64,000 bases of DNA from Desulfocicer vacuolatum DSM 3385 (GCF_900176365.1 NZ_FWXY01000006.1:62001-126000), one strand, 5' to 3'. Shown: positions 26,815-36,383, numbered from the stretch's first letter. Numbers and translations are program-made. Notes: a model not told the origin generated them from the sequence alone.

Positions 26815-29691
26815 CTATTTTTTCTTTTTGAAAAAGGTTTTGATGATTTTGCGTGGTTTTTCATGGGCTCCAAAATTTAAATCCAAAAGCTGTTCTTTGG
26901 ACACGATTTTGACCGGAACGGTTTCAGGTGTGGTCATGACATATCTCCGGGGCAGATATGCTTTGTCTATTTTGACGATATAATCACCGGGTTTCACATC
27001 GCTTAGAACATATTTACCCTTTTGATCGGTGAACGCTTCCTGGACCTCTTTGTCCCCACGTAATAAAATCAATCTGATGGGTGATAATCCTTCCTCGTCA
27101 TCATTGATGGTGAGATTTTTGTCAACATCATCAAAGACCATACCTTGAATCGTGCCAACCTGTTCCAGGGCGATATCCATGAAAACAGAGTCCCCTTTTT
27201 TCAGGTCAATGTTCATTGGCAATGGTGTCACCGGCACAATGCCACTGGAAAGATTTGAGATATCCATATCCAGAACATAGGTGTCCGGCTCTTGCACAGG
27301 AAATTCAAAAATACCTTTATCATCGGTATACACATGAATCTTATTCATTGTAATCCTGGTTTTGGGATAAACGCTTTCGTCTGGTCCACGTTTTCCATCA
27401 CCGTTTTCATCCAGAAAAAGTTGTCCCTTTACACGGCCCTTTGTTTTCATCCATGGAATGGGAGCTGCAAATTCTGATCGCCAGATAAGGCCTATTTTCC
27501 ATTCTTTATCTTTATCTTCCGTGAGATTGTTACTTTCAAATTTAATATCAAGGGAATTATTTTTACCAATGCCTATTTTTTTACTCAAGGTCAAATCAAC
27601 ATCAAAGGTCTCTTCTCTGGTTGTTTCGTCATTGTCGCATCGGGAGGTCTCATTGGTGTACTCTGCATTGAGATCCAGAAGATTGAACAGGCGACATCCC
27701 AATCTGTATTCCATTTTTTCTTTTATTTCAGAAGAGTCTCTATCATCTTCCAGGGATTCGTCTCTGGTATAACCCACTTCCCAGTTAAATTGCTTGAAGT
27801 AACCGCTCACTATTACATTGTACTCGCTGGTCCGTGTGCTGTTAGCTCTTAGCTTATCTTTGTCTCTTCCCCATTTCCCCCTGGTGGATAGGGATAAAAT
27901 CGGGAAGGCTTTGTACATTCCAAGGGAGATGGTCTCCTTTACGTTGTCCCTTCCGGACAGGGGGGTCTCATTATTGTTTTTTTCTTTTTCCAGTTCCCAT
28001 GTGATATCAAGTGTGGGCCATATGCCATATCTGAACTGTGGTCCACATCTGAGTTTTTCTGTTTTTGTTGTTATGTTTTCAGGATTATTGTCCACATTAT
28101 CATTATATCTCTGGTAATCCACCCACAAGGTCAGGGGCTCAATGGGCTGATACTGGGAATAAATACCAATGCCTTCTTCATCTGTGATCCCGCCGGGATA
28201 ATCGGTGCCGCCATGATAGTATTCTGCACTGAAACCCATTGAATTCCAGCTAAAGTCGCTTCTTGTGAACCAGGCAGAGTCCTTTTTTTCCCGGTCACTT
28301 ATGCCCTCAGACCCATAGGCTATTTCCCCTGAAATTGTCAGTGGTTCAAAAAGTTGATATTCACCTGCAACGCTGTATAAGTGTCGTTTCCAATCATTGT
28401 CTTTCCGGGTGGTAAATGTGGATGTGGCTTTGATTTTTCCCCTTTTATTGATTAATCCTATGAGGCTGGCACCCACGGCATAGGCATCCTCTTCCGTGTC
28501 ATTATCATATTCGTCATTGTCATCTTTTTCGTCCCCATCATCAATAATAATGTCACTGTCATTATCATTGCTGAGGCCTGCCCAGAAAACGGTTTCAAGA
28601 TGTTTGCTGTAGGTTCTGGTGCTGATGCCCCTTCCTGATAAATCTTCGGTGAGTCTTGTAAAGTCAGCAAATGTATGCCCCATGCTTAGATCCCATTGGT
28701 CCTTTTTATTCAGATCAAAACGGTAGTCCTCTTCTGCGCCGTCGTCCTCAAAAAAAGTATTGTTAAAGTATAATCGGGTGGCGTACTCTTCACTTAATTC
28801 TCCGGCCATTTCAATTCTTAGCCTTGTTTCCGGCATGGAATTGTTTTGATCATTACTTTGGGAGACTTCTAATTCCATGGACGCCGGTAGTTCCAGATAT
28901 ACTGACCCGTCTTTATCCGGCACGGTGATGGTTTTTAGTCGTATTTTTGCTTCATCAGAAATATCCATGCCCTGTTGAGTTGCTTTCACTGAGACCACCT
29001 GGAATGAAAGAACATGCAATTGATCCTGTTGAACCTCTGAAGGTACTTTTAAAATAAGATGAATTTTTTTCTTTTTATATGGACCCAGTGCCACTCTCTT
29101 TTCTGATAGTTTAAATTTCCATTTTCTGCTGGAGGTTGCTTTTATTTCAAAAACATCGTTGCTGTTGCCAAGATTTTTAATTTCAAAATCATAATGAACT
29201 GTTTCACCGGCCCATACCAGTTCGGGATAGGGGCCTGGTGTCAGGCGCAGACCCAGCATGTCTTTAATATGCAGCCGGGCCGTTGCTGTTGCAGTGACTG
29301 CGGCATCTAATTTGGATGTCACCGTAAGCCCAATGGGGTAAGCGATGGTGGATAGTGCTGTGGGGGGAACCGAAACAGTGAGTAGCTTTTTTTTGTGCCC
29401 ACCGGGTTTTAAGGTAATGGGACCAAGGGAGCTGATGGTACTCCAGCCTTGTGGTAAATGGGGGGATAAAAGAAAGGTATCTTTATTGGTACCGGTATTT
29501 GTAATGGTAAAAGCCAGGGTTGTAAATGCTCTGGGTTCAACTGTTCTGGAGGCGGGCGGTGTCACTGTGACACCATGGGGTGCTGCAAAAACAGGTGTTT
29601 GAAAAATAAGGATAGCAATTAACAGTGCCGGTTGAATGTATCTGCCCGGCACGATTGTTCTCAGAATTAACGATTTGGGTTCAAAGAGCAT
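26815..29691 (-). CDS. Large outer-membrane usher-like protein of a surface-fibre cluster
   Basis: A 958-residue secreted protein. Signal peptide to about residue 36 (ILIFQTPVFA-A). Residues 40-260 hold two beta-sandwich repeats of NEW3/COG1470 type (ITNTGTNKDTFLLSP, IKNLGNSNDVFEIKA). Residues 270-740 alternate aromatic and polar residues in many short strands with acidic loops, as expected for a beta-barrel. Residues 750-940 contain two SdrD/carboxypeptidase-regulatory-like domains (FLDENGDGKRGPDE, VFDDVDKNLTINDDEEG), similar to the plug and C-terminal domains of alternative ushers. The end is lysine-rich, which is odd for a barrel. Its start codon overlaps the preceding subunit stop (TAATG). 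Best reading: an usher or anchor that secretes or holds the fibre; homology to classical FimD is not apparent. Confidence 0.6.
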   Translation of the reverse strand: MLFEPKSLILRTIVPGRYIQPALLIAILIFQTPVFAAPHGVTVTPPASRTVEPRAFTTLAFTITNTGTNKDTFLLSPHLPQGWSTISSLGPITLKPGGHKKKLLTVSVPPTALSTIAYPIGLTVTSKLDAAVTATATARLHIKDMLGLRLTPGPYPELVWAGETVHYDFEIKNLGNSNDVFEIKATSSRKWKFKLSEKRVALGPYKKKKIHLILKVPSEVQQDQLHVLSFQVVSVKATQQGMDISDEAKIRLKTITVPDKDGSVYLELPASMELEVSQSNDQNNSMPETRLRIEMAGELSEEYATRLYFNNTFFEDDGAEEDYRFDLNKKDQWDLSMGHTFADFTRLTEDLSGRGISTRTYSKHLETVFWAGLSNDNDSDIIIDDGDEKDDNDEYDNDTEEDAYAVGASLIGLINKRGKIKATSTFTTRKDNDWKRHLYSVAGEYQLFEPLTISGEIAYGSEGISDREKKDSAWFTRSDFSWNSMGFSAEYYHGGTDYPGGITDEEGIGIYSQYQPIEPLTLWVDYQRYNDNVDNNPENITTKTEKLRCGPQFRYGIWPTLDITWELEKEKNNNETPLSGRDNVKETISLGMYKAFPILSLSTRGKWGRDKDKLRANSTRTSEYNVIVSGYFKQFNWEVGYTRDESLEDDRDSSEIKEKMEYRLGCRLFNLLDLNAEYTNETSRCDNDETTREETFDVDLTLSKKIGIGKNNSLDIKFESNNLTEDKDKEWKIGLIWRSEFAAPIPWMKTKGRVKGQLFLDENGDGKRGPDESVYPKTRITMNKIHVYTDDKGIFEFPVQEPDTYVLDMDISNLSSGIVPVTPLPMNIDLKKGDSVFMDIALEQVGTIQGMVFDDVDKNLTINDDEEGLSPIRLILLRGDKEVQEAFTDQKGKYVLSDVKPGDYIVKIDKAYLPRRYVMTTPETVPVKIVSKEQLLDLNFGAHEKPRKIIKTFFKKKK

Positions 29692-30161
29692 TATTTAACT
29701 TTCAGTGAAAAAATGAGACCGATATTATAATCAGCCGGAGGGTCGGACCAATCTAACACCATTTTGAGATCAATATATTTTGTGATATCTGTTTTGCCGG
29801 ATCCCGTGGCCACAAGTTGATTGCCGGTTTTTATTCTCCGGTAGGAATTTTTATTTTCATGATCAAATTTCCATTTTAAGTCGCCGCATTTTTTGCCGTA
29901 AGCTCCGGGTGAGAACATGTGGCTGTTTGCTTTTACATAGAGTTCCCATCCCTGACCGTCTCCGGCATAAACCGTTATTTTAAAAGCATTGATATTATTT
30001 CTGCGGTCTTTTTCAATATAGCCTCTATTAAGATCTTGTTTTGTGGGGGTGGAAAATCTTGCATAAAAGGTCTGTAAAGAGAGGGTGGGCTCTTCTGCCA
30101 TGGCATTGTATGAAAAAAGCAACATGGCCAGGAAGAACACAATTGTTTTGATTTGTCTCAT
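29691..30161 (-). CDS. Secreted fibre subunit-like protein (last in cluster)
   Basis: A protein of about 156 residues with a signal peptide (MRQIKTIVFFLAMLLF, cleavage near AMA-E) and a beta-rich mature part ending in YNIGLIFSLKVK, the kind of final strand seen in the other subunits of this cluster. The start is set at the ATGATG following GGATGGA; a longer frame to 30233 is less likely because the signal peptide would be internal. The stop overlaps the usher-like start by one base, so the two are translationally coupled. It could be the tip or the anchoring subunit; no family is recognised. Confidence 0.6.
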   Translation of the reverse strand: MRQIKTIVFFLAMLLFSYNAMAEEPTLSLQTFYARFSTPTKQDLNRGYIEKDRRNNINAFKITVYAGDGQGWELYVKANSHMFSPGAYGKKCGDLKWKFDHENKNSYRRIKTGNQLVATGSGKTDITKYIDLKMVLDWSDPPADYNIGLIFSLKVK

Positions 30162-30380
30162 CATTCCATCCGTTTTTTTCTTAAGATTTCCCTGTTGGAG
30201 GCGTTTTATGAGTTTGAAATAATTTGTTTTCAACGATTAGGAAATCAGATCTTATTGATTTACCATTTACAAAATTCAGACCACCACAATTTTATAAGTG
30301 GCACATTGGATAAACGGTAAATTGAAAACTGCTGACTCCCTTGAGTTGTCAGTATTTGATTATGGAACTTTCAATTGAGT

Positions 30381-30923
30381 TCATTCCAATGTGGAGAGTC
30401 TGAATCTCAGATTCAAGCCATAGGTTCCAGGAGCATCTTTTGTCCAACCCACAAGCATTTTATAATCAAGTTTAATTTTTTGCTGATCTGCATACTCTGA
30501 GTTGGAATCAACAACTTTTCCGTCTGTGGATATGGTCGTATAATGTGAGTCGTTGGATTTTTTCCATAGAAAGTCCGATAATGGTTTTACATTATTTTTC
30601 ACTTTTCCCATGTTTGGATCCTCGGATTGGATGGTCAGTTGCCAGGCCACATTGCTGGACACCGTTACCGTGGCCGCATCCCTTGCTTCTAAAAAGCCTT
30701 TATCAAGATTTGTGCTGGATACATCGGGGAAAATAAAAGAGCCAGGGCTCAGGTGTATGGACTGAAGCACCGGTATACTCACCCCGGTGGAGGGGGAGGC
30801 GGTTTCGTCTGCCTGCAAAATGGATGGTTGGAAGAAAAACAGGGAGGTGATGACAACCATTATTATGAAACAGGTGTTTTGTCTTTTTATTTTCTTCACT
30901 GTCTGGACCTTTTTTGTGTGCAC
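30381..30923 (-). CDS. Secreted fibre subunit-like protein
   Basis: A beta-rich secreted protein of about 180 residues with a basic N-terminus and hydrophobic core (FIIMVVITSLFFF, cleavage near ILQA-D). The mature part includes VTVSSNVAWQLTIQSED and ends with PGTYGLNLRFRLSTLE, matching the PGxYxxxxxxxx ending of its neighbours. The frame is open to 31031 and overlaps the chaperone gene upstream. A GTG at 30923 (VHTKKVQTV) gives a normal signal peptide and is used here without strong ribosome-site support. Confidence 0.55.
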   Translation of the reverse strand: MHTKKVQTVKKIKRQNTCFIIMVVITSLFFFQPSILQADETASPSTGVSIPVLQSIHLSPGSFIFPDVSSTNLDKGFLEARDAATVTVSSNVAWQLTIQSEDPNMGKVKNNVKPLSDFLWKKSNDSHYTTISTDGKVVDSNSEYADQQKIKLDYKMLVGWTKDAPGTYGLNLRFRLSTLE

Positions 30924-30975
30924 TTCATTGGAACGGTTTTTAACTTTTCTATTTTGAGCGTTGAATTTATTCTGG

Positions 30976-31821
30976 TTATTGAATTTCCATTTCCAGTTCA
31001 CCGGCGACCAAATCCTCCCCACCGTAGTCAATGACGGTTAAAAGCAGATAATCACCCGGGGGAAGGTCTCCTCCAATGTGTCCATAAACCTGTCTTTGAC
31101 CTCCGGGATAGACCGTAAAAGGGGCATGGCCAGACTCCAGAGGAACGGTTTTAACTTTTTGGCCATTGTCATCCATAACATCTATGTAGCCGCTGCATTT
31201 CAGAAGGCAGTTTCCTTGATTTTTAAAAATTACACCAATGGTGGGCTGACCTCCTGATTGCGGTTTTTTTACGGAAATATCGGTGATGGTCCCTTTTTTA
31301 TCTTCTGTTCCCGGTACGGTTTCAAGGACACGGATGAGCATATCCTGCATGGCAAATATCTGAAAAGATGTCTTTCCTTGTTGGATGGTTTTACTGAGAG
31401 TGGGTTTTGATATCTGTGCAACAAGGATATTTCCCCAATAGGTACCTTTCCCATCCATGGGAATGGTCATGGAAAAATTTATGGTTTGGATGCCATGGGG
31501 GGCCAGATTCAGTTTTTTGGGTGAAAACCGTATCCAAGGCGCACAACCGCGCTGGACGGTTCCAGGTTCAACCTGTCTTTCTTCACCATGGAGCGCCTTG
31601 ATAAAATCCTTTGTGGAGATTTCAAGGGAAATGGGCGTGTTTCCCATATTTTCGACATTCATGGTGCGGGTAATGGTTTCCCCCGGTTTTGCATGGAGGG
31701 TGAACTGCATGGGTACAACGGTGTATCCGGCCATGGCAGGTACAGATAGACACAGGAGCATTAATGTCAGTATGAATTTTTTAATAATACATTGATTATT
31801 TATCATATTTTTTATCGGCAA
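30976..31821 (-). CDS. Periplasmic pilus-chaperone-like protein 2
   Basis: A 281-residue secreted protein with a signal peptide ending near AMA-G. The first half is an immunoglobulin-like domain (FTLHAKPGETITRTMNVENM, IRFSPKKLNLAPHGIQTINF) and the second half carries an FKNQGNCLLKCSGYIDV segment and a conserved ending PPGDYLLLTVIDYGGEDLVA. It closely resembles the protein at 33889-34701 in length, order of motifs and final sequence (DLVAGELEMEIQ against NLIAGELEFEVR), so the two are paralogues. The fold and neighbours point to a fimbrial chaperone of a non-classical (DUF916/COG1470-like) kind that holds subunits in the periplasm. Confidence 0.68.
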   Translation of the reverse strand: MPIKNMINNQCIIKKFILTLMLLCLSVPAMAGYTVVPMQFTLHAKPGETITRTMNVENMGNTPISLEISTKDFIKALHGEERQVEPGTVQRGCAPWIRFSPKKLNLAPHGIQTINFSMTIPMDGKGTYWGNILVAQISKPTLSKTIQQGKTSFQIFAMQDMLIRVLETVPGTEDKKGTITDISVKKPQSGGQPTIGVIFKNQGNCLLKCSGYIDVMDDNGQKVKTVPLESGHAPFTVYPGGQRQVYGHIGGDLPPGDYLLLTVIDYGGEDLVAGELEMEIQ

Positions 31822-31924
31822 TTTTTTGAAAAGTCAATACTCGGTATTTGATCATTAGTTCATTTGCCAAGCGTAATCGTTGTTGATAAACTGTACCAGT
31901 CTCTTTTGGCAATTGAATTATTTT

Positions 31925-32488
31925 TTATGGTGCACTTACGGTGTAGGTAACGGTTGTGGTATAGATACCTGGAATGTCTTTGGCAGCATTGAGAAGGACT
32001 TTAAAATCTATGTCAGCGGTGCAGCGGTTATCTCCGGTGGAGGTGTTGCTCCAGAGCACCTGGGCAGTTTCACTGAGTGGGGCAAAATTTGTAAATACGT
32101 CACTCAGGGTTCCCCCATCTCCTTCTCCTTCGTTAACAACGGTTTTATTTTTTATCTTTAGATGCAAATCTGATGCTGGTTTTACATACCCTTCTATGGG
32201 GGTGAAAGAATCGTTTTTTACCAGCACTTTCCATTCTGTATTTGCGGTTACTGTCAATGTGGTGGCACCATTGTTTGTTTCTTTGTAACCCACTGCATAA
32301 TCCTCGGCAGTAATGCTGGAAAAAAAGTTTGCATACCCTGAGCCGGAAACTTCAACGATTCTTATGATGGGAATGGTACCCCCCACATATTGAAAATCAT
32401 CTATATCTGTTTCATCCGCCCATGCAATCATGGGTACCCCCCCCATTACCAGAAGGGTTGATAGAAATTTGTAAAGTGTTTTTTTCAT
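31925..32488 (-). CDS. Secreted fibre subunit-like protein
   Basis: A 187-residue secreted protein (signal peptide ending WA-DE). It is a paralogue of the protein at 32730-33296: both start the mature chain with VGGxIPxIxxVxVSGxGY, contain GYKETNNG/GFKETNTG, LTVxxNTxWKV and GDGGTLSDVF/GSGGTFNDAF, and end PGIYTTTVTYTVSAP or PGNYAATITYTISSP. The terminal strand pattern suits donor-strand or chaperone-dependent assembly. RBS AAAGGAGC is present before the ATG. No named Pfam family is recognised. Confidence 0.68.
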   Translation of the reverse strand: MKKTLYKFLSTLLVMGGVPMIAWADETDIDDFQYVGGTIPIIRIVEVSGSGYANFFSSITAEDYAVGYKETNNGATTLTVTANTEWKVLVKNDSFTPIEGYVKPASDLHLKIKNKTVVNEGEGDGGTLSDVFTNFAPLSETAQVLWSNTSTGDNRCTADIDFKVLLNAAKDIPGIYTTTVTYTVSAP

Positions 32489-32656
32489 GGGATGCTCCTT
32501 TTAAATTTATGATAATGCTTTTGAACTATGCATTTGTTTTTACTCTGGGTAATGCTTTGTGAAAAATAATTTCTGTCATGGTAATTTCTACATATCACCC
32601 TATGGGCGGGCAGTCCATCAAAGGTATGAGTTTTGTGATTGACGGGTTCTGGTCTG

Positions 32657-32685
32657 ATGTGTTTATATCGTTGATATAAACACAT
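32657..32685. promoter_or_regulatory. Perfect 13-bp palindrome in the leader of a subunit gene
   Basis: ATGTGTTTATATC and its exact reverse complement GATATAAACACAT are separated by GTT. It lies 169 bases upstream of the 31925-32488 gene and 45 bases after the stop of the next subunit gene. It has no T run, so it is either an operator or an RNA stem that tunes expression between the two paralogues. Confidence 0.5.
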
Positions 32686-32729
32686 AATTTAAACCCAATC
32701 TTCAACAACCAAGGCATGAATCAGCTATT

Positions 32730-33296
32730 TTAAGGGGAGCTGATGGTATAGGTAATTGTTGCTGCGTAATTCCCTGGAACATCCTTTGAAGGATTGAGGC
32801 GTAACCTGTAATCCATTTTGGCCTGGCAATGGTCCCCTCCTTTATTGTTGGCCCAAATAACTTGGTCTTTATTTTTTAACGGGCCGAAATCCACAAAGGC
32901 GTCATTAAATGTTCCACCGGAACCATTGTCCTTGGTGAGCAGAACTTTATCTTTGATTTTAATAAAAAAATCACTTGGTGGTTTGGTATAGTTTCCTACT
33001 GGTTGAAATTCGGCCCGGGCAGACACCTTCCAGGGGGTGTTGGAGATAACGGTAAGAAGGATTTTACCTGTGTTGGTTTCTTTGAATCCCCGTAAAAAAT
33101 CGTTAACATCAATGGAAGAAAACAGGTCTGGATAGCCCTCGCCGGAAACATAGACCTTCTGGATGACAGGTATGGCACCCCCCACCTTTTGTATTGTCTG
33201 ATTGTCTTGTGTGTCATAATCAGCCAGACATATGATTGGCATGGATATGGCTAAGATTATAGTAATTTTCAAAAGATGGTTTTTAATTATCAACAT
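32730..33296 (-). CDS. Secreted fibre subunit-like protein
   Basis: A 188-residue protein with a signal peptide (MLIIKNHLLKITIILAISM, cleavage near CLA-D) and the same mature-chain pattern as its paralogue at 31925-32488. Differences are concentrated between residues 90 and 130. The two probably arose by tandem duplication and may form different parts of one fibre, or alternative versions of the same subunit. It ends PGNYAATITYTISSP. Confidence 0.68.
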   Translation of the reverse strand: MLIIKNHLLKITIILAISMPIICLADYDTQDNQTIQKVGGAIPVIQKVYVSGEGYPDLFSSIDVNDFLRGFKETNTGKILLTVISNTPWKVSARAEFQPVGNYTKPPSDFFIKIKDKVLLTKDNGSGGTFNDAFVDFGPLKNKDQVIWANNKGGDHCQAKMDYRLRLNPSKDVPGNYAATITYTISSP

Positions 33297-33888
33297 ACTA
33301 AAACAAATAATGCATAATACATGCCATTTCAGGAAGAATAGAAAATCTTTAGTCCTTGCTTGTACATGGTTTAGGGACTGATTTTTTATTGTAATCGGGG
33401 GCGTATGCAGAGATATGTTTTTTTAAAAGAAATAAAGTAACTTGTACGCAGTATGAAGAAACTCAATTGGCGGTAGTGGGTTTGACCATTTGACCATAAA
33501 ATCGGCCACTTTGGTTTGGGGGTAGGCTTGAATGTCACGTTTTCATTTTTCGGGGCTGAGCATAAGCTGGGGCCCCGTACGAGAGATAAAAGCTTGTTTG
33601 TTGCAACCTACCGTAATGATTGAGTTTGATTATTGCCATTAAAAACCCATCATAAAATGGCCGACCTTATTGAAGAAGCCCCATTTTTCAGGTTGGAACG
33701 TCAGCTTTATGATTTATAGCGATATGTTTTTCGGCATTTTAGAGATATGTTATTGAGGAAGTCAGAAATTATTGTTTTACCATTTCACAAGATCTGGCCG
33801 TTATATTCCATGGATAAAACCCAGGATAAAGGGGGCTATTGAAAATTGCTGACTCTCTGATATGTAAACGGGAACGTGTAAGATGCGG
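33297..33888. other. 592-base intergenic stretch, nothing coding recognised
   Basis: The gap splits the fibre cluster in two. No open frame with a ribosome site, repeat family or clear terminator was seen. The segment at 33.84 kb (ATTGAAAATTGCTGACTC) resembles one at 30.33 kb (ATTGAAAACTGCTGACTC), both just upstream of a gene's end on the minus strand, so a short recurring element may be present. Confidence 0.45.
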
Positions 33889-34701
33889 TTATCTGACCTC
33901 AAATTCCAGTTCTCCAGCAATTAAATTATCACCGTCATAATCAATAACTGCAAGCGCAACATAATTTCCAGGTGATATTTTTTCTGTAATTTGAGTTAAT
34001 ATATTTTTTTTGCTTTCAGGGTACACCGTAAATTTTTTGTTTTTGCCTAATGGTATTTCTCTAATGGTTTCACCCTCTTCATTTTTAAGTTCAATACGTC
34101 CACTGCATCGCAGGATGGTGTTCCCAGTATTGTCAAACTCAACATTAATACTGGGTGACTTATCTTGGGATGCTGGTATTATTTGCATATCTGTAATACC
34201 ACCATTATTAACGTTGTTTACAGGCACATCAACATGTACCCTTACTTTCCAGCGTTGTATTATTCCAATAACCATCTGGACCTCGCCCTTTTTTAATGTA
34301 CGGGGTTTAGGATCACAAGTTTGAGTTGCAAAAACGTCGCACCAATAGCTACCGCTGGCGTTTTTTGGCACTGAAATGGTGACGCGAGCTTGATTTTTAT
34401 CACCAGGATTTAATTCAAATTCTTTTTGCAACGCGATCCAACTGGAACAACTACGATTAACCTCACCAGGTGATAGCTCTATATCTTTGCCATTTGGATT
34501 GATTTTGAAATCTTTTATAAACGTCTTGACGGTAATTGGGGAATTACCGATGCTGGTGATCGTGATGTGCTGGGTGGCTGTTTCCCCTGGCTTGATTTTA
34601 AAATCAAGGCGCAGAGGAGATGTAACAAAACTTGCGTTGACCAAAGGGGACCATATGTTGATTGCTATAAACAATAAAAAAAATATTGTGTTTTTGGGCA
34701 T
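33889..34701 (-). CDS. Periplasmic pilus-chaperone-like protein 1
   Basis: A 270-residue secreted protein with a signal peptide (FFLLFIAINIWSPLVNA-S) and the two-domain plan of its paralogue at 30976-31821: FKIKPGETATQHITITSIG, a CSSWIAL segment with a conserved cysteine, VEFDNTGNTILRCSGRIEL, and the ending PGNYVALAVIDYDGDNLIA. One chaperone gene follows the first subunit, and the other follows the two paralogous subunits, so each chaperone may serve its own subunit set. RBS AAGGAGC precedes the ATG. Confidence 0.68.
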   Translation of the reverse strand: MPKNTIFFLLFIAINIWSPLVNASFVTSPLRLDFKIKPGETATQHITITSIGNSPITVKTFIKDFKINPNGKDIELSPGEVNRSCSSWIALQKEFELNPGDKNQARVTISVPKNASGSYWCDVFATQTCDPKPRTLKKGEVQMVIGIIQRWKVRVHVDVPVNNVNNGGITDMQIIPASQDKSPSINVEFDNTGNTILRCSGRIELKNEEGETIREIPLGKNKKFTVYPESKKNILTQITEKISPGNYVALAVIDYDGDNLIAGELEFEVR

Positions 34702-35031
34702 GATTTAGCTCCTTTTCTATCTACGATTAATCTGGACTTCATTCGCACCTCTGAGCAGTCTATAGGCCATTTTAGTGATGATGGGCTTTGTAAATACTAA
34801 AAAAATATTGGAAGAAGTGTAAATATATAAAAAAGGTCCATACTCAACTCCATTTAATTTTACCTACCATATGCAAGTACCTTTTTCAATTTGTTTAGGG
34901 CTGTGTCATGCGTTTTACCATGTGGGGTCTGGCTTATGCAGAAGTTTTCAACGCCTTGGGATCATATATTGTAAGTTCGTATTAACCCGGGGTAATAACA
35001 GGTTATAGACAGTATTTTTTTGTTTTATGAC

Positions 35032-35067
35032 AAAAAAAGAGGAAGCTTTTAAAGCTTCCTCTTTTTT
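35032..35067. terminator. Bidirectional hairpin after the first subunit gene
   Basis: GAGGAAGCTTT and AAAGCTTCCTC are perfect arms flanked by an A run and a T run. It follows the 35087-35719 stop on the minus strand by 20 bases, so most transcripts of the first subunit should end here, making it more abundant than the downstream genes. Confidence 0.8.
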
Positions 35068-35086
35068 AAGCTATCTTTTATTGACT

Positions 35087-35719
35087 TTAAATATCAGCAG
35101 TTGCATCTTCTGCAAATGTCAGGGTGATTGTGTTTCCATAGGTTCCCGTGACGGTTGTCTTATAATCAATGAGAACTTTTGCATCCACGCTAAATTGTGC
35201 GTTTTCTACACCGCTCACATGACCTGTAGTATAACTACCACCTGTAAGGATTTGAGCGTCTGAATTAGTAATTGTTGTATATTGCGAACCAAAAGTTCCT
35301 GTTGTTGCCAGTATTCCCGTTCCTGTTTCGCCACCTGCATCGACTGTTACTTTTATCGAGAGGCCTGTATTGGTTGTGTCATCTTTATATTTTGCATCAG
35401 TATGGGTTCTATTATATGTGTTAGGAAGAGTCCAATTATCCATTTTGGCAGAAATTTTAAATTTTCCATTAACATCCAAGTCTGTGCAGGCGATGAAGTC
35501 TAGTTGTGTCATTTCATCTTGTCTTAGATTCTCTACACTAATTGCTTGAAACGGTGTCCATGCTGTCGCCTCAGTAATTGTCCAATCCGCTGTAAACGTT
35601 ACCGCACCCCCCACGGTATTTGTTGTTGAACTTGGTTCTGCTGCCATAATTTGAGTTGCCATGCAGATCGTTCCAACGGTCATAATCATTGCCATTAATG
35701 CTGTAAATCTCTTTTTCAT
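35087..35719 (-). CDS. Candidate major subunit of the surface fibre
   Basis: A 210-residue Thr/Asn-rich secreted protein with a clear signal peptide (MKKRFTALMAMIMTVG, cleavage near IMA-A). The mature part starts VGGAVTFTADWTIT, is low in charge, and ends TYGNTITLTFAEDATADI, as in spore-coat-U/DUF4402-like pilin subunits. Three features suggest it is the main building block: it is first in the cluster, it has its own strong terminator, and it has a sigma-54-like promoter candidate 130 bases upstream. RBS AAGGAGG precedes the ATG. Confidence 0.65.
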   Translation of the reverse strand: MKKRFTALMAMIMTVGTICMATQIMAAEPSSTTNTVGGAVTFTADWTITEATAWTPFQAISVENLRQDEMTQLDFIACTDLDVNGKFKISAKMDNWTLPNTYNRTHTDAKYKDDTTNTGLSIKVTVDAGGETGTGILATTGTFGSQYTTITNSDAQILTGGSYTTGHVSGVENAQFSVDAKVLIDYKTTVTGTYGNTITLTFAEDATADI

Positions 35720-35851
35720 GTTGTGCCTCCTTACTTCTGCTGTTTGAATTGCTATCTTTAAATTGTATTAAAATATAATCGGTTCTTTTAACTTTCCGGT
35801 GTTGGTGTATTTTCATGTTATGTCATTTTTTGTTCTTGCTTATGTTATTTA

Positions 35852-35866
35852 GCAGCAACCGTGCCA
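35852..35866 (-). promoter_or_regulatory. Sigma-54 promoter candidate for the fibre cluster
   Basis: On the minus strand: TGGCAC, five bases, CTGC. The -24 box is perfect and the -12 GC is present, with a single deviation (C for T). The predicted transcript start is about 120 bases before the subunit ATG. The rest of 35720-36383 contains nothing else that I recognise. An NtrC-type activator is encoded 3 kb upstream. Confidence 0.5.
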
Positions 35867-36383
35867 TCCTTGGTAAATTTCCATATAAAAAAAATGTTTT
35901 TATTCAAACATAGAGTCACAGCGCTTATCACAGCTTTTTTATTAGGATTTTGTCATACTGATTTCTCAACTACCTTAGAGTTGTATATGAAATCTCAAAA
36001 TGGTTTATTCACAATCACCCTGCAAAGTGTTTAAAATTCAACCTCAAAGAGGGGTGATGGGCTTTATCTGTTGCTAACCAATTGATATTAAATATAAAAA
36101 TCATAGAAATTTGATTGTGTTCAAATTTCAACACGGTAAGTTGAATCGACCGGAATAAGGGACGTTTATGGAATTGGGCATGTTGTGAGATGGGATAATG
36201 ATAGATAATAACGGTGGGATAGGCTGCTTGAAATTCTGTAGTATGATTTTTTGTGATTTGAATTCAGGGTGTGTGATTTTTGCACACACCGGGGAATATT
36301 GCTGATAACGTACTACTTTATGGATTGGGGAGGGTGGACAATGGCTGAGTGGGCAATCAAGATTTAATCATGGCGTGAACATT

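Noticed and set aside
30298-30313. TGGCAC upstream of the last subunit gene as a sigma-54 site
   Set aside because: It is on the plus strand, facing away from the gene, and lacks TTGC at the right spacing.
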